A DNA stretch of 64,000 nt from Hyphomonadaceae bacterium (GCA_009773395.1 WRPI01000006.1:62001-126000); one strand, 5' to 3'. Positions 9,003 through 17,507 are shown, counted from the stretch's first letter. Numbers and translations are program-made. The notes: a model not told the origin generated them from the sequence alone.

Positions 9003-9880
9003 GTCCGCGCACCGCTGTCATTATTTGCAATCGAAGGGCCAGCAAAAACCACGCTCTCACCCGGCATATGGGGGCAACCGCGAAAATTCTGTATATTATT
9101 GAAAAGCACTTTGCAGACTTCAAAGCTTTTGTCGCAACCGATAAAAATGTCGATGACATCGCCATTGCTGGGTAAAACAGGCAGTTCGCTTGCCAATTCA
9201 AATTCCACCAGCGTTGACCGCACTAGGTTTTTGATTTGGTATTTTTGGCCGATTAAGATACCTGACTTAAATTCGATAAAGCCACCAATGAACGGCGCGT
9301 CATCACTGGCTGCAAAACTACTCACCTTAATATTATAGCTATTGATAATTCCGCTTATAGCGCTTGTGAATTTGCGTCCTGCGAGGTTAAAATTCACGCC
9401 GCAGCGACCATCGCCTAATTTCGCATCGCATCTTCGTGAAAAACTACGGCCGATTTGGTTATTAAGTTGATGCTCTGAGCCAACTAAGTCCAGTTCAAAG
9501 CCAATATTGGTGCGTTTTATGCTATTTACATAGCCCGACCAAATTTGGATAAAATATTGCGGCGATTGCCAATCGACAATAAAAAGCTCCGCTTGGGCAT
9601 TATTCCAATTGCCCAGAACGAAACTAGTTTCGCTTTGCCCATTTGCGTCATAAATACCTTCAATGCTCGCGCTATCAGGGCTCAGGCTAAAGGCAGATTC
9701 TACTTGCCCAATGGCAACAGCATTGGCCTTTACAAATAATGTCCCGTCGATTGTGATGTCTTCATCATGCTCGATGAGGTTCAAAATAGTTCCGTCTTTG
9801 CGAGTAAATGTCCAAGCACGACAAAGCGTATTAACCGAGCCGCGCAATTTTTCGGCAAATTGGGGCGCTAAAATCCTCAT
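8999..9880 (-). CDS. GTA g13, DUF2163 tail protein
   Basis: This 293-residue protein is of the DUF2163/TIGR02218 (BR0599-like) family. It carries the conserved cysteine motif CDAKLGDGRCGVNF near residue 155 and a C-terminal CRGCPHMPG-like cysteine region (NFRGCPHMPGESV). In RcGTA, gp13 is part of the tail hub that connects the distal tail to gp14 and gp15 and binds metal through cysteines. It overlaps g12 and g14 by 4 nt each. Confidence 0.92.
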   Translation of the reverse strand: MRILAPQFAEKLRGSVNTLCRAWTFTRKDGTILNLIEHDEDITIDGTLFVKANAVAIGQVESAFSLSPDSASIEGIYDANGQSETSFVLGNWNNAQAELFIVDWQSPQYFIQIWSGYVNSIKRTNIGFELDLVGSEHQLNNQIGRSFSRRCDAKLGDGRCGVNFNLAGRKFTSAISGIINSYNIKVSSFAASDDAPFIGGFIEFKSGILIGQKYQIKNLVRSTLVEFELASELPVLPSNGDVIDIFIGCDKSFEVCKVLFNNIQNFRGCPHMPGESVVFAGPSIANNDSGART

Positions 9881-10509
9881 GTGATTACCTCGACCAGCGA
9901 TATCGACGTAATCCTGCCAGTGCTTGCACTATCGAGCGACATTTCGAGCGCATCTATGTCGAAGCGCACCATATTATCAAACGCAAAACCCGCGCTTATT
10001 GCCTCGCCGTTTTCAGGCGCAATATTGAAACTAATTTCGCCGCTAAGGTAATTTACGACATAAGTGTTTGCAGCCCGCAAAACCCCTGAAACACCAATTT
10101 GAACCGAGTTCAAAAGCGGCAGTTTTATTGGCCTAAAATATTCATTGGCATTATCGCCATATTTTTTGACCAATTGGAAGACAGTTGATGTGCCATTACC
10201 AGTCCCAATTATTTGATCCGAAAAACTCGGGCTCGCTGAAGGCAAGCATGATTTATGGTCAAGCGGGTCGCAAAACCTAAAAGCATAAGCACGGCCCATA
10301 CGTGCCTCAAAAAAATTGGTTAATTCATGAAGTTCGTCAAGTGATGACCCAGCAGTTGCGATTTCCCAGCGCCGCCGTGAATGAAGCAGTGCGATATTGC
10401 GTGATTCAATGCCATTGGCACGGGTTTGCACGCTGGTTTGCCGATGAGGCCCACCGACTGCGCCTCTGGCGATTTTGGCGGGAAATGAAATATCGTGAAA
10501 GCCGCTCAT
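9877..10509 (-). CDS. GTA g12, DUF2460 distal tail protein
   Basis: This 210-residue protein belongs to the DUF2460/TIGR02217 family. Visible hallmarks are the N-terminal GFHDISFPAKIARGAVGGP, a central ALLHSRRRWEIA, FFEARMGRAYAFRF and the C-terminal VRFDIDALEMSLD. The RcGTA homologue forms the distal tail ring. It is read between g11 and g13 with 4-nt overlaps on both sides. Confidence 0.93.
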   Translation of the reverse strand: MSGFHDISFPAKIARGAVGGPHRQTSVQTRANGIESRNIALLHSRRRWEIATAGSSLDELHELTNFFEARMGRAYAFRFCDPLDHKSCLPSASPSFSDQIIGTGNGTSTVFQLVKKYGDNANEYFRPIKLPLLNSVQIGVSGVLRAANTYVVNYLSGEISFNIAPENGEAISAGFAFDNMVRFDIDALEMSLDSASTGRITSISLVEVIT

Positions 10510-11039
10510 AATAGCCCTCGCCCACGTTCAACTGCGCGCGCTAAAGCTGCCGCGACTTGGTTTGAAGATTTCTTGACATCCGTCAAAGACGCGCCGCTTG
10601 GCATATTGATATGGATATTGATTGGCGCGCCGCCCCATTCGCTTTCAATTCGCCCTGCGGTGCGCGGCACAAATATTTCGGGGCCATTTTCACCAACCAA
10701 ATATGAACCGCCGACATTTATCTGCCCGCCCGAAGCCCTCGCGCCAAAGGAAGGCAAAGGCAATGATTTGATAATTCCATCAATTAGGCCATCCAGTGGT
10801 TTGGTGACGTATTTATCAAACGCCAAATTACTGAGATCTCGGATTATTGATTGCGCGAGGTTTTTGAAAGAAATCTCACCCGATTTTGCGGCTTGCGACA
10901 ATGCATGTGAAATTTGCCGTCCTGAAACTTCAAATATTTTCGCCAATGTTTCTCCTGCTTCTTTTGCTGGGCCATTGACAAATTCACTGAGGCTTAGCGA
11001 CGCGCCGGTAAGTTCATCTGAAAAATTATTATTGGTCAT
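10506..11039 (-). CDS. GTA g11, short tail tape-measure protein
   Basis: About 177 residues. The C-terminal half has the tape-measure signature GGSYLVGENGPEIFVP, followed by a short Ala-rich tail. RcGTA has a very short tail and its tape measure is about 220 residues, so the small size fits the family. I start it at the ATG at 11039 (MTNNNFSDEL), which has AGAGAAGAAA about six bases upstream; an in-frame ATG at 11066 would extend it by nine residues. It overlaps g10.1 by 11 nt and g12 by 4 nt. Confidence 0.85.
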   Translation of the reverse strand: MTNNNFSDELTGASLSLSEFVNGPAKEAGETLAKIFEVSGRQISHALSQAAKSGEISFKNLAQSIIRDLSNLAFDKYVTKPLDGLIDGIIKSLPLPSFGARASGGQINVGGSYLVGENGPEIFVPRTAGRIESEWGGAPINIHINMPSGASLTDVKKSSNQVAAALARAVERGRGLL

Positions 11040-11265
11040 AAGTTTCTTCTCTTTTTTTATCGCCAAAACGGGCGCTTAGTTTTTCAAAATCGCTGCGGGT
11101 CATGGCACTGGATTGGTTTGAAGAATTAGAAACAAGCGCCGCCCATTCTTTTAATGAAAGCTGCCAAAAGCATGGCGGCGCAATGCCAATTCGAGACGCC
11201 ATTTTTATCATTTCTGGCCATGGGAATTGGGATTGCGGGCATGTCGGTTCGGCATCGCTGTTCAT
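11029..11265 (-). CDS. GTA g10.1, tail assembly chaperone (Phage_TAC_6)
   Basis: This small protein of 78 residues starts at an ATG at 11265, 1 nt after the g10 stop. The FPWPEMIKMASR, IAPPCFWQLSLKEWAALV and short Lys-rich tail match the TIGR02216 / Phage_TAC_6 pattern of GTA and phage tail chaperones, where FPW...FW..T..E is conserved. A longer open frame to 11373 exists but would overlap g10 by over 100 bp, so I reject that start. Confidence 0.8.
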   Translation of the reverse strand: MNSDAEPTCPQSQFPWPEMIKMASRIGIAPPCFWQLSLKEWAALVSNSSNQSSAMTRSDFEKLSARFGDKKREETYDQ

Positions 11266-11266
11266 C

Positions 11267-11566
11267 CTAAAATGCGGCCTCGAAAGTCTGCGCGATTGCA
11301 AGCGCGGCGGATTTGGCATCAATGTGGGCTTTTGATAATTCATCGACGGAAAAATGATTGCCGCCAGCGTCAAGCAAAATTGCCAAAACCACTAATATGT
11401 CCTGCGCTGAAACTACTGATAATTTCGCGCCCAATTGCTGTATGTTTTCGGTGGCAAATGCGGTTTCCAAGGCAGCCAACGCACCCAACGTAAGGCACAA
11501 TTTATGGGTTTTGCCGTCGATTTCAAAAGCAACTTCGCCGCGTTTGGAATTTGGAAAAATGCTCAT
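11267..11566 (-). CDS. GTA g10, gene transfer agent family protein (GTA-gp10)
   Basis: This 99-residue protein has a central RGEVAFEIDGKTHKLCLTLG followed by ALAALETAFA, the hallmark of the GTA-gp10 family, which is annotated as a tail tube or tail chaperone protein. Its ATG overlaps the g9 stop by 4 nt and g10.1 starts 1 nt after its own stop. The length matches the family. Confidence 0.88.
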   Translation of the reverse strand: MSIFPNSKRGEVAFEIDGKTHKLCLTLGALAALETAFATENIQQLGAKLSVVSAQDILVVLAILLDAGGNHFSVDELSKAHIDAKSAALAIAQTFEAAF

Positions 11567-11979
11567 AATGCGGTAAATCCAATTTGCCCGGCTGATGTTA
11601 AAGTCATCGAGAATGTCGCTTCAGCGTCATAAGCCCCGCCATATTCAAGCGCAGTGATTATGAATTTGCCCTGCAATGTCCCAAAATCGGGAATTATTAA
11701 TTGCCAGTCACGGGCATGTTGATTGAAGAAACAAAGGCGAACCAATTCGTCCGACGCCAAGTCCTTAAACACGCCAGAACCAGAAACGGACGCTTCCTTT
11801 AGCCCAGCTTCGGGCAATAATTCGCGCCAACTGCCCGGGCTATCGGATGCGGTTCCGTCAATGGTTTTTGATGCCAAAGCAATTGTCCGCGCCTTTAGCC
11901 CGCCAATTGTCGTAAAATTTGGGTTTTGCGCCCCGTCAGATATTTTTAGTAAAATATCCCTGCCTGCTTGTAATGCCAT
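11563..11979 (-). CDS. GTA g9, major tail tube protein
   Basis: This 138-residue protein belongs to the phage major tail protein family TIGR02126. It starts MALQAGRDILLKISDG, carries GGLKARTIALASKTIDGTAS and the typical SPGSWRELLPEAGLKEASVS, and ends SMTLTSAGQIGFTAL. gp9 forms the stacked tail-tube rings. It lies 39 bp after g8, the largest gap in the tail module. Confidence 0.92.
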   Translation of the reverse strand: MALQAGRDILLKISDGAQNPNFTTIGGLKARTIALASKTIDGTASDSPGSWRELLPEAGLKEASVSGSGVFKDLASDELVRLCFFNQHARDWQLIIPDFGTLQGKFIITALEYGGAYDAEATFSMTLTSAGQIGFTAL

Positions 11980-12018
11980 TTGATTTTCCTTTTTTACTAT
12001 TTCGGTTGCTGCTTAAGT

Positions 12019-12423
12019 TCAAATCGCCTCAGAAATTATTTTGAGCCGAACAACACCATAAAAATTCCGCCCATCAACCGCGCGAAATACGTCTGAATAT
12101 GCAGTCATCAGCAGCGCAACATGGACTTTATTATTGCTCGGTTTGGCGCTTATTGCCCAATTCTGAATTGTTTCGATCGCGCAGCGGGCTTCGCGTATGC
12201 CAGTGTTTTTGCAGATGATTTCCAAAGTCGCGATATGTTCTTGCGCTTTGTCATAGTCGCCGCCCGCTGGTTTGGTTTCCCAGCGCCGCCATACCGCAAA
12301 CGGCCATAGCGCGGTTTTAACTGGCGCATCATAGAGCCTTATTGGATTGCCTAATGCAGATTGAACCAAGCGGTTTTGCTTGAGGCTTGCCTCGATTGCG
12401 TCACGGGTTAGAGTTGCGCTCAT
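12019..12423 (-). CDS. GTA g8, DUF3168 tail terminator
   Basis: This 134-residue protein belongs to the DUF3168 family of tail terminators. The region VQSALGNPIRLYDAP...FAVWRRWETKPAGGD is characteristic (homologues read G-P-R-YD-AP and P-V-W-R-W-E). It caps the tail tube at its junction with the head. It overlaps g6 by 4 nt, so the position where g7 is found in RcGTA is absent. Confidence 0.9.
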   Translation of the reverse strand: MSATLTRDAIEASLKQNRLVQSALGNPIRLYDAPVKTALWPFAVWRRWETKPAGGDYDKAQEHIATLEIICKNTGIREARCAIETIQNWAISAKPSNNKVHVALLMTAYSDVFRAVDGRNFYGVVRLKIISEAI

Positions 12424-12962
12424 AATTGCACGCCCCTATCAATTTCACCAACAGGGTTTTTGATTGGTTCATTGTCGCGCTTGGCAATCGCCGTAGCGAT
12501 TTCTTCCAAGATTATTTGCTTATATTCACTTGGAATTTCGCCCGCCGCACTGAAGCCAGCTTGATAATCAATTTGAATAGAATATTCCCAGTTTTTGATA
12601 AAAAACTTGTTTGCTTCCAATTTTATCAAACCATTCGGCGCAGCGCGAACCACACCATTTTCGTCAAGGATTTGAACCGCAACCAAAGCTGAGACTGGGG
12701 TGAAATGGGGGCGCAAAAATGCGCTGGGCCCCGCTTTCACCGACAAATTAAACGCATTTTGAATATCGGCACCCGTGAAAACTTCACGCACCGTCCTTGT
12801 CACCAAAGCCTTGTGATATTTGTTTTCAACTTTCTCAATCGCGGCTTTGATAAACATCGTCAAAATGCCATCATCTTCATCTGTGCCTAAGCGCAAATAA
12901 ATGCGGGCTTCTTCAATGTTAATTGCCGAGCTTAAAGGTGGTGCCAAAATTACATGCGTCAT
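12420..12962 (-). CDS. GTA g6, head-tail connector (phiE125 gp8 family)
   Basis: This 180-residue protein has the typical connector N-terminus (EEARIYLRLGTDEDDGILTM, then FIKAAIEKVENKYHK) and a C-terminal helix (YKQIILEEIATAIAKRDNEP). It belongs to the TIGR02215 / phage gp6-like head-tail connector family that docks on the portal. It is 9 bp downstream of the capsid gene and overlaps g8 by 4 nt. Confidence 0.9.
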   Translation of the reverse strand: MTHVILAPPLSSAINIEEARIYLRLGTDEDDGILTMFIKAAIEKVENKYHKALVTRTVREVFTGADIQNAFNLSVKAGPSAFLRPHFTPVSALVAVQILDENGVVRAAPNGLIKLEANKFFIKNWEYSIQIDYQAGFSAAGEIPSEYKQIILEEIATAIAKRDNEPIKNPVGEIDRGVQL

Positions 12963-12971
12963 CGCTTTGTC

Positions 12972-14207
12972 CTAACTTGCTGCGAATTTCATCAATTTGA
13001 TTGCTGAGAAATCTTGGACACCGCCGCCAACGCGCTTGGTGACATAAAACAAAACAAATGGCTTATTTGAGTATGGATCGCGCAATACTCGCACGTCGGT
13101 TCTGTCCACAATCAAATAGCCTTTTTCAAAATCGCCATAAGCAATAGAGTGGCTGTTAGCGGCAATATCTGGCATGTCTTCACATTCATAAACCGCATAA
13201 CCAAGCAAAGTTGTTGGCTGGCCAGAAACCAAAGAAGGTTGCCAAATATAATTGCCATTGCTGTCTTTGAATTTGCGAACTTGGCTTAGAGTGCGGCGGT
13301 TCATCAAAAATGATGAATTTGCCCGATATGGGGTTTTTGGCGCATAAGTTAAATCCACCAATTTATCGACTGGATTTGCAGTGGCAAAAGCGCCCGCTGC
13401 ACCCGAAGCCACATATCCCAAATCGCCATAAGTCTGAACATTATCGGCAACAATATTATAGGCAAGCAAGCCTTTTGGTTTATTGGTGCCATCACCACTA
13501 ATGAAGGCTGCGCCTTCGGCGACCGCGAAACTTTGCGCGATTTCTGACGCTAACCAGCTATCAATATCAACTGCTGCATCGTCAAGCAAAGTTTGGGTTG
13601 CTGCAGCAAGCGCGTAAATTTCACCAATTGGAAAACTCAGCAACTCCAAATTAGGAGTATTGGTTTGCGCGCGCGCACCAGTTTCGGCAACCCAACCAGC
13701 TTGTGCGCTTGTGGTTGAAACTGGCTTGCGAAAATTGCCCGAAGTGGTTGGCCGCACCGCTGCAATCCGCCGCATTGGTGAAATGGAGGCCAAAGTGCGT
13801 TCGATAATTGCCTGCACTTCAGGAGGCGCAACGTGACCACCGTCAGAAGCAACCGACGATGACAAGGATTTTGCTTCAATCCGCGCAATCGCGTTTTCAT
13901 CACCGCGACGCATATAAGAAGTCCAAGCATTTTTGCGTTCAGTATCAACAAGATTTTCAATACTGGCTTGTGGCCGACGGCTTACCAAAGAAAGGCGGTC
14001 TAGGCTTGATTGCGCGTTGGAAAGTGCGCGGTCAATACGATCCACTTTTTCTTCCAATAATATGTCGCTTGCGACTTTGCGCTCAATTGCTTCAAGGCGT
14101 TCATCATTGGCATTTTGAAAGGCATGAAATACGCCCATCAATTCATTTTGCGCTTGGCGAGTTTCAATATTCGCCATGCTTTTGGTTTCAGAATTTTCTG
14201 TTTTCAT
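12972..14207 (-). CDS. GTA g5, HK97-fold major capsid protein
   Basis: This 411-residue protein begins with about 100 residues of helical, charged scaffolding (delta) domain. The mature HK97-fold capsid region follows, starting near GGHVAPPEVQAIIERTLA. Recognisable stretches are GWVAETGARAQTNTP, EIAQSFAVAEGAAFISGDGT, KPKGLL and AYGDFEKGYLIVDRTDVRVL. The g4 protease should remove the N-terminal domain during head assembly. Length and order match RcGTA. Confidence 0.95.
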   Translation of the reverse strand: MKTENSETKSMANIETRQAQNELMGVFHAFQNANDERLEAIERKVASDILLEEKVDRIDRALSNAQSSLDRLSLVSRRPQASIENLVDTERKNAWTSYMRRGDENAIARIEAKSLSSSVASDGGHVAPPEVQAIIERTLASISPMRRIAAVRPTTSGNFRKPVSTTSAQAGWVAETGARAQTNTPNLELLSFPIGEIYALAAATQTLLDDAAVDIDSWLASEIAQSFAVAEGAAFISGDGTNKPKGLLAYNIVADNVQTYGDLGYVASGAAGAFATANPVDKLVDLTYAPKTPYRANSSFLMNRRTLSQVRKFKDSNGNYIWQPSLVSGQPTTLLGYAVYECEDMPDIAANSHSIAYGDFEKGYLIVDRTDVRVLRDPYSNKPFVLFYVTKRVGGGVQDFSAIKLMKFAAS

Positions 14208-14227
14208 TTTCTACTCCTAGGTTGAAA

Positions 14228-14668
14228 TTATGCGGCTAATTCTTGCGCCGCTTGGTGATGCCGAACCCTAAGCCTGGCTCGTTGTTGCATTGGAAAGCCG
14301 ACAAGGGAGATTTCCCTTAAGTCGATAGATTTGAGGTTGCGCCCGCCACCGCGAATTGACGTAAAATCGAGCGCGCGAAACCCAATTGAGAGGCCGTCCA
14401 TTTGCGCAGATTGGATAAGTGCGCGGGCAAGTTTGGCCTCAGGCGCATGATCATCAAGCACGCCTTCGACCCAAAGCCCGATTTCATCCTCGACCACTTG
14501 CAACCATTCACCGATTGGTTTTTTGCTATCATGTTGATACAGCATCCGAATTGAACGCGCGGGTAGCCGCAACAAGCTTTGCGCAAATGCGCCTTTTTCG
14601 ACAATGTCGCCGGCAAGGTCTTTGACCCCGAAAATGCTCGCATAACCCGCGATTACATAAGCGCTCAT
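14228..14668 (-). CDS. GTA g4, HK97-family prohead protease
   Basis: This 146-residue peptidase belongs to the U35 family. It has the N-terminal IAGYASIFGVKDLAGDIV, the catalytic His in RMLYQHDSKKPIGEW and the conserved MDGLSIGFRALDF with the active-site Ser. It ends in LREISLVGFPMQQRARL, as is usual for the family. It processes the capsid scaffold domain. It overlaps g3.5 by 4 nt. Confidence 0.93.
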   Translation of the reverse strand: MSAYVIAGYASIFGVKDLAGDIVEKGAFAQSLLRLPARSIRMLYQHDSKKPIGEWLQVVEDEIGLWVEGVLDDHAPEAKLARALIQSAQMDGLSIGFRALDFTSIRGGGRNLKSIDLREISLVGFPMQQRARLRVRHHQAAQELAA

Positions 14669-14925
14669 GGCTTAAACCCCTGATTATCGAGGCGCACTTC
14701 AATGCGGTCCAAAGTCGCGGTTGCCGAAACCATTTGCGCCTCAAGGCGCGCCATACGTTCGGCAATCGGGGCCTGTTGATTTACGCGAACTTCAATGACA
14801 TCCAGCCGATGCGCGGCGGCGCCAAGCCACATTAAGGCGGCAACCGCTTGTATCAAAAATGTCAGAATTATTGCCAGCGTTACGCGGTTATCAAACCACG
14901 CTGACTTGATTGCCACTTCGCTCAT
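14665..14925 (-). CDS. GTA g3.5, small membrane/coiled-coil protein
   Basis: This is an 86-residue protein with one hydrophobic segment at about residues 15-38 (TLAIILTFLIQAVAALMWLG). A short predicted coiled coil follows (IEVRVNQQAPIAERMARLEA). The start at 14925 overlaps the portal stop by 4 nt (ATGA). A longer frame to 15015 exists but would lie inside the portal gene. The position between portal and protease matches g3.5 of RcGTA, whose function is not established. Confidence 0.75.
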   Translation of the reverse strand: MSEVAIKSAWFDNRVTLAIILTFLIQAVAALMWLGAAAHRLDVIEVRVNQQAPIAERMARLEAQMVSATATLDRIEVRLDNQGFKP

Positions 14926-16118
14926 TGCGGCGCTCCTGCATAATTCGGGACAAGGCCTGCCAATGCACGTTTTTCTGCGACATCGAGGAAGTTTGCGGCT
15001 TCCAAACGCGCCCACAATGCCTCACGCTCTGTAACCAGCGCTGAAACTTGCTCCAAATCTGGCGTGACATTTATTGCTTCATCTGACCAAGCGCCAAGAA
15101 AGACCGTAAGCGAATTGGCGAGTTTATTGACCAGTGGCAAAACGCTTTGTCGCCAAAATGCGTTATTGGCTTCTTTGTAATTTGAATATGTATTGTCACC
15201 AGGAATACCCAAAAGCATTGGCGGCACACCAAATGCCAGTGCAATGTCACGCGCGGCGGCACGCCGTGCTTCAACAAAATCCATTTCTTGCGGCGTGAGT
15301 GACATTGGCGACCATTCAAGCCCGCCTTCCAATAATAATGGCCGCCCCGCATTTGTTGCGCCGGTATGGGCAAGTGTGAGTTCGGCTTTTAACCGCTCAA
15401 ACTGCTCATCGGAAAGCCGCTCATTGCCTTGCGTGCCGCGATAAACCAGCGCGCCAGACGGCCTTGCCGCATTATCAATAAGCGCTTTGTTCCAAGCACC
15501 GCCAGCATTATGAATGTCAATCGCACAAGCCGCAGCTTCAATTGGCGATTGGCCATAAAGATCGTCGCATGGATTAAAGAGCTTGAGATGCAAAACGTCG
15601 GACTTGCCACTAATTGAGTCTCGCCAAAGGCGGCGCGATTTGCCCTGGGTGGTTTGCTCCCAGCCAATTGGCCAACCATTCGGGCCACCAATGATGCGCA
15701 TTGTATCGGGGCGAAGCACGCATAATTCACGCGGCTCGCCGTCAATCGAAAGCATTTCAAGATAGGCATTGCCGGCTATTTGAAGATGGCCAATGAAAGC
15801 CTCAATTAGCTCAACGCCAGTTTGTTCAAAATTGGGTTTGGTTATTAGGGTTTGCAGCGCATGGGGCTGGCCATCATTATCAAGCGCACGCAATGGAACC
15901 GATGCAACAGCTTCAGCAATTAAACGAACACAGCGATAGGCAATTGGGTTTTGCCGATAGCCTTCGCGCGCCAATGCTGCATAGTCGCGCGGTGTCCAAA
16001 TCGGCTGACCAAGATTTGAAAACGCCATGTATGATTCCGTGGATTTTTGATCCATAGCATTTGAGTGAACTTTCATTCGTGGTGAAAAGAGCGAAAATAT
16101 TCGTTGCGGCAATTGCAT
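14922..16118 (-). CDS. GTA g3, HK97-family portal protein
   Basis: This 398-residue portal protein has the family hallmarks WTPRDYAALAREGYRQNPIA, YRCVRLIAEAVASVPL, LIEAFIGHLQIAGNAYLE, DVLHLKLFNPCDDLYGQSPI and FGVPPMLLGIPGDNTYSNYKEAN. It forms the dodecameric ring through which the terminase packages host DNA. It is 23 bp downstream of the g2 stop and overlaps g3.5 by 4 nt. Confidence 0.95.
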   Translation of the reverse strand: MQLPQRIFSLFSPRMKVHSNAMDQKSTESYMAFSNLGQPIWTPRDYAALAREGYRQNPIAYRCVRLIAEAVASVPLRALDNDGQPHALQTLITKPNFEQTGVELIEAFIGHLQIAGNAYLEMLSIDGEPRELCVLRPDTMRIIGGPNGWPIGWEQTTQGKSRRLWRDSISGKSDVLHLKLFNPCDDLYGQSPIEAAACAIDIHNAGGAWNKALIDNAARPSGALVYRGTQGNERLSDEQFERLKAELTLAHTGATNAGRPLLLEGGLEWSPMSLTPQEMDFVEARRAAARDIALAFGVPPMLLGIPGDNTYSNYKEANNAFWRQSVLPLVNKLANSLTVFLGAWSDEAINVTPDLEQVSALVTEREALWARLEAANFLDVAEKRALAGLVPNYAGAPQ

Positions 16119-16141
16119 TTCCTTTTTGATTTCGATTATTG

Positions 16142-17494
16142 TTAAATTGCGCGGGCTCTTGGGCGATTATTGCGACCAAGTAATAAGTGACTTATCGCCC
16201 AGACCATTGCGTCCATTCTGTCTGGGCTTTTGCTAAAGCAATCGGCGCCAAAGCGGCACATTTCGTCTTCTAGTTCCGGGAAATATGAACGATGCGCGAC
16301 ACGGTTTTGGGCATAAAGCAAATTAACGGGTTCGGCGCGTTTGCGCTTGGATTTGCTCGCGTGAACTAAGTGAATGGGCGCTTCGCTTGCAGCAAGACGT
16401 AAAACTGACAATAACATTTCGCCGCCTTGGTTGCTTTCGGCGATAATTGCGTCAGCATCAAATTGTTCAAATGCGCTTGCAATGACATTGGCCCAAATTT
16501 CGGGTTTTTGACCTTTGGTGGTTAGGTCGGCCAAAATTGCGGCCTTGGTAATCCCAGCGTCTTGATACGAACCCGCGACTATAATTCCGCAAGCATCGGC
16601 TTTGTTCCCCGATGTAATTGGCGGATCAACCGCAATGATAATTCTATCAAATTGGGTTGGGATTTCTTGCTTGCGGGCCTTTTCAATATCGGCGCGGCAC
16701 CAAAGTGCGCCTTCAGGATCGTCGATCAATTCGCCATATAATTCTTGGCGCGCAAAGGCGCTATCGCCATAGCGTTTTGCTAAATCGGCAACCACGCCGG
16801 GCGCAAGGTTTGCGATGTTCTCATGGGTTGCCGAGTGTGAAAGCACGCAATTTTCATCGGCTAATAAATCTTTGACCCAAGCAACTGGTCGCGGGGTTGT
16901 TGTAAACATCATGCGCGGGTTTTCACCAAGTCGCATTGCGGGCCGCAGAACGTCAAAAACCGCATTACCATCGGGCCAAGCCGCTAATTCATCGCCCCAC
17001 GCGAGGTCAAATTGCGGGCCACGCAAGCTATCTGGAACTTCGGCGGAAAATAACATCGCCACTGCGCCATTGGGCCAAACCACACGCCTTCGTGATGGTT
17101 CAAACTTAGGGCGAAAGCGTTTGGGTGCGGTGTTGACAATGCCAGAGCGACCTTCGACCATTACGTCGCGCACGTCAGCGAAAGTTGGGCCAATTAGGGC
17201 AATATTTTGGGCGGTTTGGGTTTCCACTGCTTCACACACCCACTGTGCTGCTGCACGAGTTTTTCCGGCTCCGCGCCCGCCGAGAAACAGCCAAGTCCGC
17301 CAATTTCCCTTTGGTGCAATCTGGCTCGGACGCGCCCAAAACGGCCAATCCTCCATTATCTGCTCCAGACGATGCTGCGGAAGCGTCGCCAATAATTGTT
17401 TTAGTTTCCATGGTGGCAGCAATGCGAGCGAGGCGGCGTTCAAGCACAGCGAATAATTTATCGCGTGCGATGCGTCGTTTGGTGATGATGTCAA
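16142..17494 (-). CDS. GTA g2, terminase large subunit
   Basis: This is a 450-residue packaging motor. The ATPase domain has Walker A GGRGAGKT at 72-79 and Walker B FDLAWGDE at about 162-169. The C-terminal RNase H-like nuclease domain begins near IIIAVDPPITSG. The N-terminal PPWKLKQLLATLPQ and DWPFWARPSQIAPKGNWRTW are the usual lead-in of GTA terminases. The longest frame starts at a TTG (17494) with only weak ribosome-binding sequence and overlaps a possible g1 frame, so the exact start is uncertain; a Met at residue 47 (MEDWPF) is too late to be likely. Confidence 0.93.
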   Translation of the reverse strand: MTSSPNDASHAINYSLCLNAASLALLPPWKLKQLLATLPQHRLEQIMEDWPFWARPSQIAPKGNWRTWLFLGGRGAGKTRAAAQWVCEAVETQTAQNIALIGPTFADVRDVMVEGRSGIVNTAPKRFRPKFEPSRRRVVWPNGAVAMLFSAEVPDSLRGPQFDLAWGDELAAWPDGNAVFDVLRPAMRLGENPRMMFTTTPRPVAWVKDLLADENCVLSHSATHENIANLAPGVVADLAKRYGDSAFARQELYGELIDDPEGALWCRADIEKARKQEIPTQFDRIIIAVDPPITSGNKADACGIIVAGSYQDAGITKAAILADLTTKGQKPEIWANVIASAFEQFDADAIIAESNQGGEMLLSVLRLAASEAPIHLVHASKSKRKRAEPVNLLYAQNRVAHRSYFPELEDEMCRFGADCFSKSPDRMDAMVWAISHLLLGRNNRPRARAI

Positions 17495-17507
17495 TTGGCC
17501 TATCCAT
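17232..17507 (-). CDS. Possible GTA g1 (terminase small subunit), truncated or overlapping g2
   Basis: A 91-residue frame starts at an ATG at 17507 with GGAG six bases upstream, a better ribosome binding site than g2 has. The first 33 residues (DIITKRRIARDKLFAVLERR, then LARIA) look like a helical small-terminase N-terminus. The rest overlaps the well-conserved g2 N-terminus in another frame and looks like shadow coding. It could be a decayed g1 that still serves as a translational leader for g2, or the apparent similarity may be chance. Confidence 0.35.
   Translation of the reverse strand: MDRPIDIITKRRIARDKLFAVLERRLARIAATMETKTIIGDASAASSGADNGGLAVLGASEPDCTKGKLADLAVSRRARSRKNSCSSTVGV

Larger units (their letters stand above)
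4853..17507 (-). mobile_element. RcGTA-type gene transfer agent head-tail cluster
   Basis: Read on the minus strand, the order is (g1?), g2 terminase, g3 portal, g3.5, g4 protease, g5 capsid, g6 connector, g8, g9, g10, g10.1, g11, g12, g13, g14, g15. This is the gene order of the Rhodobacter capsulatus GTA. Many neighbours overlap by 4 nt or are separated by a few bases, consistent with one operon. There is no integrase, replication, repressor or lysis gene, which separates it from a normal prophage. No g7 homologue is present between g6 and g8, and g15 is frameshifted. Regulators, head spikes and lysis genes of GTAs usually lie elsewhere and are not in this window. Confidence 0.95.

Noticed and set aside
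16815-17456. 213-residue open frame on the plus strand
   Set aside because: It lies wholly antisense to the conserved terminase gene g2, and its composition (Arg, Ser, Pro-rich) is that of a shadow frame.
4853-17507. Calling the phage-like cluster a prophage
   Set aside because: There is no integrase, repressor, replication or lysis gene and no attachment repeats, while the gene order and families match RcGTA.
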